Assembly: GCF_000741775.1 (NCBI RefSeq)
Contig: NZ_JGZR01000007.1
Span: 1 to 64,000 of the forward strand
Origin: Bifidobacterium subtile
GTDB lineage: Bacteria > Actinomycetota > Actinomycetes > Actinomycetales > Bifidobacteriaceae
DNA length: 64,000 nucleotides
Direction: 5' to 3'
The notes beneath the pieces were generated by a model, which was not told where the DNA came from, ran no database searches, and saw nothing but the letters and a program-made list of their open reading frames with translations. The translations under genes and the position numbers were made by a program. Positions 25,544-33,302 of the stretch are shown piece after piece. Each line of letters starts with the position of its first letter. Position 1 is the stretch's first letter.

Positions 25544-26407
25544 ATGAACCACTCTCGAATCGCCAAGGGAATCGCCCTCGCTTGCGCCGCAATCATGTCC
25601 TTCGGGACCTTGTCGGCCTGCGGGGGATCGTCGTCAGGCTCCAGCTCCGACTCCTCGGTCACTACGGTGGCCTCAGGCAAACTCACTGTCGGCGTCATCG
25701 ACATCCCCCCCTTCTCCAGCTATAACGGCGGCGATCCCAAGGGCATCGACGTTGAAATCATCAAGAAGATTGCCAAGGACAACAATCTGACGCCGGTATG
25801 GCAGCAGGCCACCTACGCCGATGCGGTGCAGTCGATTTCCAGCGGCATCATCGACGTGGCGATCGGCACCATCGACGCGACCGCGAAGCGCAAGCAGGCA
25901 GTCGATTTCTCGGCCTCCACCTACCTGGACGGCTTGGGCATCGCCGCGAAGGCCTCGAAGAACGTCACCACCATCGCCGGTTTGGAAAAGCTCGGCTCGG
26001 TCGGCACGGTCGACGGGTATCTGTGGGTCGAAGACCTGCGCACGATACTGGGCGGCAAGCTCAAGACCTACCCGAGCTCGGTGGAGCTGAAGGCCGACTT
26101 CGATGCCGGGCGACTCGACGCGGCCATTGACGCATACGGCGTGCAGGTGCCGCAGTTCAAGGCCGACTCTTCGATCAAGGTGGCGCTGGCCAACGAGCAT
26201 CCGGACAAGCGCGTGCGCTCCACCGTGCAGGCTCCAGAGGCGGCCTTCCCCTTCACCAAGGGCAATGATTCGCTAGGCAAGGCGCTTAACGATGGCATCA
26301 AGTCGATGCGCGCCGATGGCTCCATCAAGAAGCTCATCACCGACGCAGGGCTGTCCGAGGGGCTGGCCAAGGTGGCCGACAAGCAGTACGTCGTGCCGTT
26401 GAACTGA
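25544..26407 (+). CDS. Amino-acid ABC transporter substrate-binding lipoprotein
   Basis: The start at 25544 (MNHSRIAKGIALAC) gives a proper lipoprotein signal with lipobox FGTLSACGG. The frame from 25493 would place extra polar residues before the signal. The mature 265 residues show the polar amino-acid binding fold: GKLTVGVIDIPPFSSYNGGD, then GIDVEIIKKIAKD and SSGIIDVAIGTIDATAKR. The later FPFTKGNDSLGKALNDGIK and KLITDAGL complete the second lobe. The usual acidic ligand-anchoring residue after the R-type loop is not certain from eye. Unlike the homologous gene at 19039 it is intact and has no homopolymer tract. Confidence 0.92.
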   Translation: MNHSRIAKGIALACAAIMSFGTLSACGGSSSGSSSDSSVTTVASGKLTVGVIDIPPFSSYNGGDPKGIDVEIIKKIAKDNNLTPVWQQATYADAVQSISSGIIDVAIGTIDATAKRKQAVDFSASTYLDGLGIAAKASKNVTTIAGLEKLGSVGTVDGYLWVEDLRTILGGKLKTYPSSVELKADFDAGRLDAAIDAYGVQVPQFKADSSIKVALANEHPDKRVRSTVQAPEAAFPFTKGNDSLGKALNDGIKSMRADGSIKKLITDAGLSEGLAKVADKQYVVPLN

Positions 26408-26517
26408 CGTCAGCGACGCCTGCAATCCGCCGCCCGGCCTTGCCTCGCATGGTAGTCGGGCGGCGCGGGGGCGCGCTATACGCGTCGCAGCCGGGCAAAT
26501 ACAATCGAAGGAGAATG

Positions 26518-27288
26518 ATGACCGCAGAACAGAAGCCAGCCAGCGACTACATGCTGGAGCTTGGCGCGATAACGAAATCTTATGGTGGCAACACGATACT
26601 CCACGGCGTCTCGCTCCGCGTCGCGCGCGGCGAAGTCTGCTCCATCATCGGCCCTTCGGGAGCCGGAAAATCAACGCTGCTCAGGTGCATCAACCTGATC
26701 GAGCAGCCTGATTCGGGCAATATGCTGATGGACGGGCATTACTTCGACCTCTCCCAGAAGCTGGGCAAATCCGACCTCATGGCGCTGCGCCGCAAATGCG
26801 GCATGGTGTTCCAGTCCTTCAACCTCTTCCCGCATATGACCGTGCTGCAGAACATCACCTTCCCGCAGCGCCATGTGCTCGGCAAGGACGAGGACTCCGC
26901 CAGAGAGTCGGCGCTGGCGCTGCTCGACCGCGTCGGGCTGAAGAACAAGGCCGATTCGCATCCCGGGCAGCTCTCCGGCGGGCAGCAGCAGCGCGTCGCG
27001 ATCGCCCGTGCGCTGGCGTTGGAACCGCAGCTCATGCTGTTCGACGAGCCGACGTCCGCCCTCGACCCCGAGCTGGCGCATGAGGTGCTTGAGGTGATGC
27101 GCGAGCTGGCCGAAAGCGGCATGACCATGGTCGTGGTGACTCACGCGATGAACTTCGCCCGCACGGTTGGCAGCCATCTGGTCGTGATGGCCGATGGCGC
27201 GATCCTTGAGGAAGGAGTGCCGGAAGAGATCATGTCGAACCCCTCGAAGGAGCGCACCAGGCAGTTCCTCAGCGTTGTGGAACACTGA
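26518..27288 (+). CDS. Amino-acid ABC transporter ATPase
   Basis: Of two adjacent ATGs I choose 26518, since GAAGGAGA lies immediately before 26515. The 256-residue product has Walker [18 protein letters not shown]-loop VFQSFNLFPHM, signature [16 protein letters not shown], Walker [15 protein letters not shown] and H-loop VTHAMNF. All are intact. It completes the four-gene importer and is followed by the hairpin at 27315. It is related to, but clearly distinct from, the ATPase at 20565. Confidence 0.94.
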   Translation: MTAEQKPASDYMLELGAITKSYGGNTILHGVSLRVARGEVCSIIGPSGAGKSTLLRCINLIEQPDSGNMLMDGHYFDLSQKLGKSDLMALRRKCGMVFQSFNLFPHMTVLQNITFPQRHVLGKDEDSARESALALLDRVGLKNKADSHPGQLSGGQQQRVAIARALALEPQLMLFDEPTSALDPELAHEVLEVMRELAESGMTMVVVTHAMNFARTVGSHLVVMADGAILEEGVPEEIMSNPSKERTRQFLSVVEH

Positions 27289-27314
27289 GCGTTATGGGGT
27301 GCTGAGGGTTTGAT

Positions 27315-27356
27315 GCTGGAGGCCGACGTAATCGAGAGGTCACGTCGGCCTCCAGC
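27315..27356 (+). terminator. Hairpin after second ABC operon
   Basis: GCTGGAGGCCGACGT (27315-27329) and its complement (27342-27356) pair perfectly around a 12-base loop. The following T-tract is weak (GTTGTT). Confidence 0.65.
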
Positions 27357-27541
27357 GTTGTTATGAGAGACCAGTGTGTTGACTGGTATGGAAAGAAAAA
27401 GAGGGTCCAACGCATCGGACCCTCCCAGGTGTCACGCGAAGGCTTCCGCCGCAATTACTTGTCAACCGTAACATGGTGTTTGTTTATGACTGAGGTTCCT
27501 GAAAAAATGACTGATATCTCGGTCGTGTCGGCAGTTCGAAG

Positions 27542-27910
27542 TCACGCCACGGATGGCTGATTCTGGGCGAGGTTCAGGACCTTGTCTATGCGCTGATTGA
27601 CAGAGTCGAAGCGCTGGCTGACGGCATCGAAGCGGCGATTGACGGAGTCGAAGCGCTGATTGACAACGTCGAAACGGTGATTGATGTCGATGAACTCGTC
27701 GCTGAATTTAGCATCCAGGGCTCGAATCTCGCTGCTGTTCTCGTCGATGCGTTTGCCGAGATTGTCTTCGAGGCTGTCGATGCGTATATTCGTGTCATCG
27801 ATGCGCCTGGCAAGGCTTCGGTTGCCGGTCAGGACAATCCTAGCCAGTGCCGCGCCGATGGCGAGGATTGCCGCGAGAGTGGGAATGCTACTGATGATAA
27901 GCGTGTTCAT
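27542..27910 (-). CDS. Membrane-anchored coiled-coil protein, 122 aa
   Basis: The start at 27910 (MNTLIISSIPTLAAIL) follows AAAGGAA; a longer start at 27937 is possible. One N-terminal helix (LIISSIPTLAAILAIGAALA) anchors the protein. The rest is a coiled coil with IDSLEDNLGKRIDENSSEI, then at least four seven-residue repeats of the type QRFDSVN (VVNQRFDSVNRRFDAVSQRF). Small anchored coiled-coil proteins of this kind occur in bifidobacteria and other actinobacteria, often annotated only as hypothetical. The DNA encoding the repeats is itself a tandem repeat, so copy-number change is possible. No partner is visible next to it. Confidence 0.65.
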   Translation of the reverse strand: MNTLIISSIPTLAAILAIGAALARIVLTGNRSLARRIDDTNIRIDSLEDNLGKRIDENSSEIRALDAKFSDEFIDINHRFDVVNQRFDSVNRRFDAVSQRFDSVNQRIDKVLNLAQNQPSVA

Positions 27911-28194
27911 GGCCAGGTTCCTTTCGTATGCCTCCAAGCATAGGTGGTTGCTGCTACCTACGCTATCGGCCGGGTTCTCAGGCGTGCAAGCGAAACAGGG
28001 CTATGTGGTCGAACGCTTAGGCCTCCGGCGTGTCGTGGATAATACAGTGTGGATAACTCAACGCGCTATAGCTGTTGCGTCCTTCTTTATATAAAGTCCG
28101 ACCTCTGTGGAAGGAAAGGAAGTAGAAGCCGGGTTCCCTGTGTATCACGGGGTCTGCTCCCGAGACCGGCCGCGTCGAAGACGCGCCGTCGGCA

Positions 28195-28407
28195 GTGGCA
28201 CTGCAGCGGGAATCTGCGAGGAGCGAGTTTGAAGAAATTGTGGTGCGGCTGCTCAGGCAGAACGACTCTATCGCCAGCAGCCAGCTTGCGCAGGCTGCGG
28301 ATGTCACCTCGCGCACGGCGCTGCGCCACCTGACGGGTATGGTCAGGCAAAGGAAACTGGTAGCAAGTGGGCAAAACTGCAGCCGAGTCCACACATTGCG
28401 GTCGTAG
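28195..28407 (+). pseudogene. Winged-helix fragment
   Basis: From GTG 28195 the frame gives about 70 residues forming a winged helix: FEEIVVRLLRQNDSIASSQL, AQAADVTSRTALRHLTGM, VRQRKLVASGQN. This is like the C-terminal domain of larger regulators. There is no good ribosome site. The same frame is open back to a TAG at 28123 without an ATG, so it looks like the tail of a lost gene. It could still be a short regulator of the proline cluster. Confidence 0.4.
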
Positions 28408-28470
28408 ACCATGCGGATCAATCCGCGGCTGCACTCGTTGTTCAGTTCCTTATAACCCAGTCTTTCGATG

Positions 28471-28500
28471 CTTTCGTGTTACGTCGTCTTAACACGAAAG
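28471..28500. promoter_or_regulatory. Perfect 11-base inverted repeat upstream of prdC
   Basis: CTTTCGTGTTA (28471-28481) and TAACACGAAAG (28490-28500) are perfectly inverted with spacer CGTCGTCT. There is no T-tract, so an operator for a dimeric regulator is more likely than a terminator. It lies about 105 bases before prdC. Confidence 0.55.
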
Positions 28501-28535
28501 TATAAGCCGCGAAACACGGCGATCGTATCTTATAA

Positions 28536-28553
28536 CTAGAACGCATTCTAGAA
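28536..28553. promoter_or_regulatory. Palindromic operator shared with the hypD-activase promoter
   Basis: CTAGAA (28536-28541), CGCA, TTCTAG (28546-28551) is a perfect palindrome. AGAACGCATTCTAGAA (28538-28553) occurs identically, inverted, at 39080-39095. Size and symmetry suit a TetR-type repressor, such as the one encoded at 33303. Confidence 0.65.
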
Positions 28554-28602
28554 CACGGAACAAAACAGAATTCGGCAATCGTATTCCAAGAAAGGGGACG
28601 CC

Positions 28603-29898
28603 ATGGTTCGCAAGCATTGCATCGTCAAGGCCGAGAGTCTCTTCGCGCAGCAGAGTCAGTACGTCAGCAGCGTAGTGCCGTACGATAGCGCCGCTGCGCT
28701 CAGCAGCGATGCCGCTCCTGCCGCACGGCTAATCCCTGACGACCCGCAGGCCGATGCGCTGAGTCTTATCCGTGAGGCTGGGCTGGTTGGCATGGGCGGC
28801 GCGGGATTCCCCACGTGGAAAAAGCTCGAATTCGGCAAAGGCACTTCGGTCGTCATCGCGAATGCGGCGGAGTGCGAGCCACTGCTGGCGCATAATATTG
28901 CGCGGCTCGAAACCGACGCCGAGCGCATCGTTTCCGGGCTGATGATCGCCATGCGCATCGTCGGAGCGAGCAAGGGAATCGTGGCCATCAAGGCGAAGAA
29001 CGCCGCAGCTGTTGCTTCGTTGCAGTCGGCGTTGCAGACCGCAGTGCAGTCAGCAACGCACTCGGCGCTTGAGACAGCACAGGGAAACCTCGACCTGTCC
29101 GTGTTCTTTCTGCAGGATCGTTACCCCGCGGGCGATGAACGCGCCATCGTGCGCGACGTGCTCGGCACGCTGATTGCGCCTACGTCGATTCCGGGCGAGG
29201 CCGGGGCAGTGGTCATCAACGTGGAAACGCTGCTGCGCGTGCATGAGGCCGTGGTGGATCGCAAGCCGGTCACCGCCAAGGACATCACGGTGGCGGGCCT
29301 GATCGACGGCAGCGGCTACGAGCGCGACACCAGCATCGTGGTGTATGACGTGCCAATCGGCATCAGCCTGCGCGAAGTGCTTGCGGCTCTGAACATTGCC
29401 GAGCCGGGGCCGGATGCGCAGCTGCTCACCGGCGGCCCGTACATGGGCAATGCGGCGCAGCTGGACGACACCATCACCGCGACCTGCGGCGGCATCATGA
29501 TCGCCGGCCCGGAAATCCCGGATCCCGGCCCGGTCGGCATCATCGTATGCGCGTGCGGGGCCAGCGATGAGCGGCTCAAGTCCATCGTCGCGGCCGAAGG
29601 CGCGAGCCTCGCCGGCATCGAATTGTGCAAGAACGCCGTGCGGCTGCCCAACGGGCGGCTCAAATGCGCCAATCCCGGCATCTGCCCGGGCCAGGCGCAG
29701 GCGGTCTTGGCCTTGAAGAAGCAGGGAGCGACCGGCTTGCTGATCGGCCACTGCACCGACTGCAGCAACACGGTCATGCAGATCGCTCCCAAGCTTGGCA
29801 TGCGCGTGCACCACGCCACGGATGCCTACCTGCGGGCGGGCGACGAGCATCTGGTGCGATCCTTCCGCAAAACCGAGCCGGTAACGGCACGCGGGTGA
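28603..29898 (+). CDS. prdC: Proline reductase-associated electron transfer protein PrdC
   Basis: PrdC is an RnfC-like protein thought to pass electrons to D-proline reductase. Start ATG 28603 follows AAAGGGG. The RnfC-type flavin/NADH-binding core is visible: GLVGMGGAGFPTWKKLEF near residue 63, ANAAECEPLLAHNIARL near 85, and FFLQDRYPAGDERAIV near 168. Later come VINVETLLRVHEA, GGPYMGN and a Cys-rich end with VCACGASDERL, CANPGICPGQ and CTDCSN. No in-frame TGA is used, so this is a form without selenocysteine. It heads the operon prdC-prdA-small gene-prdB. Context makes PrdC much more likely than a true RnfC, because no other rnf genes are present. Confidence 0.85.
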   Translation: MVRKHCIVKAESLFAQQSQYVSSVVPYDSAAALSSDAAPAARLIPDDPQADALSLIREAGLVGMGGAGFPTWKKLEFGKGTSVVIANAAECEPLLAHNIARLETDAERIVSGLMIAMRIVGASKGIVAIKAKNAAAVASLQSALQTAVQSATHSALETAQGNLDLSVFFLQDRYPAGDERAIVRDVLGTLIAPTSIPGEAGAVVINVETLLRVHEAVVDRKPVTAKDITVAGLIDGSGYERDTSIVVYDVPIGISLREVLAALNIAEPGPDAQLLTGGPYMGNAAQLDDTITATCGGIMIAGPEIPDPGPVGIIVCACGASDERLKSIVAAEGASLAGIELCKNAVRLPNGRLKCANPGICPGQAQAVLALKKQGATGLLIGHCTDCSNTVMQIAPKLGMRVHHATDAYLRAGDEHLVRSFRKTEPVTARG

Positions 29899-29951
29899 CC
29901 TGCTCGGTGAGCGCCTGCGCAACCAGTGATCCAGCGATTTTGTAACCAGAA

Positions 29952-29990
29952 TCAACCAATATTTGCAACCAATATATGCAACCAATATCC
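29952..29990. repeat. Three direct 13-base repeats before prdA
   Basis: TCAACCAATATTT, GCAACCAATATAT and GCAACCAATATCC lie head to tail at 29952, 29965 and 29978, about 40 bases before prdA. TTTGTAACCAG (about 29938) and TTTGTAGCCAG (about 29997) flank them. They might bind an activator. Confidence 0.6.
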
Positions 29991-30031
29991 AGTCAGTTTG
30001 TAGCCAGTGGTGTTAAGAAAGGAAGAGACGA

Positions 30032-31858
30032 ATGTCACTCTCACTCAACGAGCTTGAGGTCCATATGGCCGATCCGGCGGTGCTGTGCTGCCGACGCCCG
30101 GCAGGAACCGTCCTGAGCGCGCAGGATTTCGAGGACCCGACGATCTTCGACGATATGGTCGAATCGAATCTCATGACCCTGAACGATGACGGGCTCACCA
30201 TCGGCCAGGCACTGGGCGGCACGCTCAAGTCCGACGGCGAAGCGCTGACGCAGCTGACCGCCGATCTGGTGGAAGGCAGCGCGACAGCGGCGCCGAGCGA
30301 ACCGGAGGCATCGGCTGAGGCCAGTGCCGATGCCGTTTCTGCCGGCGCTACGCCGGTGGTTCCTGCCACGCCTGCTGTACCCGCTCCTCCACTTGCCGCA
30401 CTTGCCGGTGCTCCGGCTGATACGCCGAGCGGATACATCCACCTGCACCTCGACAAGGCTGAAGGGCTTGACCTCGTCTTCCCGGCTGGTGCGGGCCTCT
30501 CTGCAAACATCGCGCAGACCGCAACTGCCACGCCTGCCGCCGCCTATGCGCTGGACGCTGCCGAATCCGAACCCGCCCCCGAAGAGCGCGTCATGCGCAC
30601 GCTGGTCAAGAAGGACTATCCCGTTTCCAGCGTCGTCATCGGGCAGACGACCTCCTACGCCGACGGCGTGCTGAGCATCGATGGCGCGCTGATCGAGGCC
30701 GCTGAACAGGCCGATCCGCTGGTCAAAAAAGTCACGATGGATGTAATCGCGCCCGAGGATCGCCATGTGTACTCCAACACGATTATGGACGTGATTCCCA
30801 TCGCCGCCAAGGCCGAGGGCTCGCTGGGCGAGGGCGTCACCAACGTGCTCTCCGGCGCGGTCTTCGTGCTCACCGGCATGGACGAAGCCGGCGTGCAAAT
30901 TCATGAATTCGGCTCCTGCGAGGGCTTCCTAGACGAGAAGATCCGCTACGGCCGCCCCGGCTGCCCAGACGAGGGCGACATCATGATTCGCGTGGACGTG
31001 CAGATCGAGCAGGGCACTGGTATGGAGCGCCGCGGCCCCTTCGCCGCGCACAGCGCATGCGACGCCATCGTGCACGCCATCCGCGAGCAGATCAAAGATC
31101 TTTCCGAGCAGACTCCGATCGCGCAGGAGACCTTCAAGGACGTGCGCCGCAAGGACCGACCGCGCGTGGTGCTGGTCAAGGAGATCATGGGCCAGGGCGC
31201 GATGCACGACAACCTGCTCGTCCCGACCGAGCCGTGCGGCGTGCAGGGCGGCGAGAAGAACGTCGACATGGGCAACGTGCCGGTCGTGCTCAGCCCCAAC
31301 GAAGTGCTCGACGGCGGCATCCATGCGCTCGCCTGCATCGGGCCGGCCACCAAGGAAATCACGCGGCACTTCTTCCGCGAGCCGCTGGTCGAGGCGCTGC
31401 AGACCGATGAGGAGCTGGACCTGACCGGCGTGGTCTTCATCGGCTCCCCGCAGGTCAACGACGAGAAGAGCTTCGTCTCAGGCCGGCTCGGCTCGCTGAT
31501 CGAGGCGATGGAGGTCGACGGCGCGATCATCACCACCGAGGGCTTCGGCAACAACCACATCGACTTCTCGGAGAACATCGCGGCCATCGGCTCGCGCGGC
31601 GTGCCGGTTGTGGGCGTCACCTTCGCGGCCTACCAGGGCCAGCTCGTCGTGGGCAACAAATACATGGACGCCATGATCGAGCTGAACAAGGACCCGGGCG
31701 GCTTCGAGAACGAGATCCTCGCCGACAACACGCTCACCGAGGATGACGCCGAACGCGCGATTCTCATGCTCAAGACCAAGATGGCCGGCATCCCCATCGC
31801 CGCGCCGGAACGCAAGTGGGACGAGAGCGTGATCGAGGCCAATCAGGCGCTGGTCTGA
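30032..31858 (+). CDS. prdA: D-proline reductase proprotein PrdA
   Basis: D-proline reductase opens the D-proline ring to 5-aminovalerate. PrdA is cleaved to make a pyruvoyl-bearing subunit from a Cys. ATG 30032 follows AAAGGAAGAG. Family marks include AVLCCRRPAGTVLSAQDFED at the N-terminus, SSVVIGQTTSYADGVLSID near 200, VTMDVIAPEDRHVYSNTIMD, GMERRGPFAAHSACDAIVHA and HFFREPLVEALQTDE. Candidate pyruvoyl cysteines are C402 in PTEPCGVQGG (leaving 207 residues, matching the known 23-kDa piece best) and C435 in HALACIGPATKE. An Ala/Pro/Ser-rich linker at about 78-132 is unusual. The 608-residue length otherwise fits. Confidence 0.92.
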   Translation: MSLSLNELEVHMADPAVLCCRRPAGTVLSAQDFEDPTIFDDMVESNLMTLNDDGLTIGQALGGTLKSDGEALTQLTADLVEGSATAAPSEPEASAEASADAVSAGATPVVPATPAVPAPPLAALAGAPADTPSGYIHLHLDKAEGLDLVFPAGAGLSANIAQTATATPAAAYALDAAESEPAPEERVMRTLVKKDYPVSSVVIGQTTSYADGVLSIDGALIEAAEQADPLVKKVTMDVIAPEDRHVYSNTIMDVIPIAAKAEGSLGEGVTNVLSGAVFVLTGMDEAGVQIHEFGSCEGFLDEKIRYGRPGCPDEGDIMIRVDVQIEQGTGMERRGPFAAHSACDAIVHAIREQIKDLSEQTPIAQETFKDVRRKDRPRVVLVKEIMGQGAMHDNLLVPTEPCGVQGGEKNVDMGNVPVVLSPNEVLDGGIHALACIGPATKEITRHFFREPLVEALQTDEELDLTGVVFIGSPQVNDEKSFVSGRLGSLIEAMEVDGAIITTEGFGNNHIDFSENIAAIGSRGVPVVGVTFAAYQGQLVVGNKYMDAMIELNKDPGGFENEILADNTLTEDDAERAILMLKTKMAGIPIAAPERKWDESVIEANQALV

Positions 31859-31936
31859 ACGGCTGGTCGCCGCCTCTTTCACTGCCAACTGCTCACTGCC
31901 CAATATCAACCACCAACCACCAAGGAGGAAGCCAGC

Positions 31937-32125
31937 ATGAACATCGAGCTGCGACCCGTGCTGCTGCACGGCGTCATCAAGGAGATCACCGAAGTCGGCG
32001 TGCGCATCGGCGTCAACGGCCGCATGGGCGTGCTGTCCCTTCCTCTGCGCAGCATCTACACCGACAAGCCGCTGGCGCTGGGGCAGGAATGCGAGTTCTA
32101 CCTCAGCTACGTCAATGTGCTGTAA
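31937..32125 (+). CDS. Small prd-cluster protein, 62 aa
   Basis: Start 31937 follows AAGGAGG. The 62 residues read as a small beta-barrel: IELRPVLLHGVIKEITEVGV, then RIGVNGRMGVLSLPLRSIYT and ECEFYLSYVNVL. Similar small proteins (CBO2463/CBO2479 type, as I recall) accompany proline reductase genes in clostridia. Its place between prdA and prdB supports a role in the reductase complex or its maturation. No catalytic residues are evident, and the function is unknown even in the family. Confidence 0.75.
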   Translation: MNIELRPVLLHGVIKEITEVGVRIGVNGRMGVLSLPLRSIYTDKPLALGQECEFYLSYVNVL

Positions 32126-32241
32126 TGCGAGCCGTATTACAGTCCGCAACACGGCACCTGCAAAGTCTGCCAATTCCAGACATATCAATTTCGTCAATCA
32201 ATCGTCTATTAGTCGTCTATTAATGTAGTAAGGAGCGCATC

Positions 32242-32970
32242 ATGCCAACACTGACAACCGCACCAGGGCTTCGATCGGAGATCTTCGTGCCCATCACGCC
32301 CGCGCCCGTCTGGACGCCGATCACCAAGCCGCTCAGCGAATGCACCGTCGCCTTCATCACCTCCGGCGGCATCCACAAGAAGACGCAGACGCCGTTCAAC
32401 ACGGCCGGAGATTACACCTTCCGCGAAATACCGAGCGATACGCCGAGCGACGAGCTGATGGTCACCCACGGCGGCTTCGACAACTCGGACATCAACAAGG
32501 ACATCAACGCCATGCTGCCCATCGACCGCCTGCGCGAGCTGCGCGACGAGGGCGTTATCGGCGGTCTGGTCGACACCTTCTTCGGGTTCATGGGAGGCGG
32601 CGGCAACGTCGATAAGTTCCGCAACGAAACCGGCCCGGAGATCGCCAAGCAGCTGAAGGCCGAGGGCGCGGACATCGTGCTCGCCACCGGCGGCTGCGGG
32701 ACATGCCATCGTTCCGCGACCATCGTGCTGCGGGCCTGCGAGGCGCAGGGCATGAGCACCTGCCTCATCGCCGCGCTTCCGCCAATCGCCCGGCAGCAAG
32801 GTGCGCCGCGCATCACAGCGCCGCATGTGCCGATCGGGTCGAACGCCGGCGAGCCGAACAACAAGGAGATGCAGACCGGCATCCTCAGGGACACGCTCGA
32901 CGCCGTCGAGAGCTTCGACCACTTCGGGCAATTGAAGATGCTGCCGTACGAGTACCGCCACAATGTGTGA
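32242..32970 (+). CDS. prdB: D-proline reductase subunit PrdB, cysteine form
   Basis: PrdB carries the residue that attacks D-proline together with the pyruvoyl group of PrdA. ATG 32242 follows AAGGAGCG. Family marks: ECTVAFITSGGIHKKTQTPF near 33, GDYTFREIP, the segment HGGFDNSDINKDINAMLPID, and VIGGLVDTFFGFMGGGGN. The active-site motif is GGCGTCHRSA with C152 and C155. In clostridial PrdB residue 152 is selenocysteine encoded by TGA. Here codon 152 is TGC, so the enzyme needs no selenium machinery. At 242 residues the length is normal. It ends the prdC-A-B operon and its stop abuts a 15-base tandem repeat. Confidence 0.92.
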   Translation: MPTLTTAPGLRSEIFVPITPAPVWTPITKPLSECTVAFITSGGIHKKTQTPFNTAGDYTFREIPSDTPSDELMVTHGGFDNSDINKDINAMLPIDRLRELRDEGVIGGLVDTFFGFMGGGGNVDKFRNETGPEIAKQLKAEGADIVLATGGCGTCHRSATIVLRACEAQGMSTCLIAALPPIARQQGAPRITAPHVPIGSNAGEPNNKEMQTGILRDTLDAVESFDHFGQLKMLPYEYRHNV

Positions 32971-33071
32971 GATCGCAATGCGTGAGATCGCAACGCGCGA
33001 GCCGGCATCGCGCGAACCGGCATCGCGCGAACCGGCATCGTGCGAGGCGGCAATGGGTGAGACGGCAATGT
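32967..33071. repeat. 15-base tandem repeat, seven units
   Basis: Seven head-to-tail units of GYGARNYSGCAWYGY type (for example GCGAACCGGCATCGC at 33012) begin at the prdB stop codon. The units differ by one to five bases, with the central three nearly identical. An open frame across it is repetitive and has no ribosome site. The rest of 33072-33302 holds the presumed promoter of tetR. Confidence 0.75.
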
Positions 33072-33302
33072 GTGATGTTGCTCTCTTCCACGTGCCGGCG
33101 GCAAGGCCGAGATCAGGGCTGCGCTGCAGAGCCAGCCCTGCCGCCAGCTCTCATTAGCCTGTTGTCAGCGGCCTTCTGTCAGTGTCCCGCTAGCCTCGCC
33201 AGTCTTGGACGATACCAAGGCGCGGCAGGATATGGTAACTTCCGCCATTCGCCTTCTGAGCTATAGTGCTTAAGGACTTATGTCGACTGGTGGGAGCCAT
33301 GT

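Noticed and set aside
28195..28407. Winged-helix frame as a full regulator of the prd operon
   Set aside because: It lacks a proper start and ribosome site and looks like the tail of a longer lost protein, so I list it only as a fragment.
28603..32970. Selenocysteine codons in prdC or prdB
   Set aside because: Both frames are open through the motif positions with ordinary Cys codons; no in-frame TGA occurs and no recoding is needed.
25403..33071. Tandem repeats at 25403 and 32967 as possible CRISPR arrays
   Set aside because: Units are 24 and 15 bases with no unique spacers between them, and no cas genes are present.
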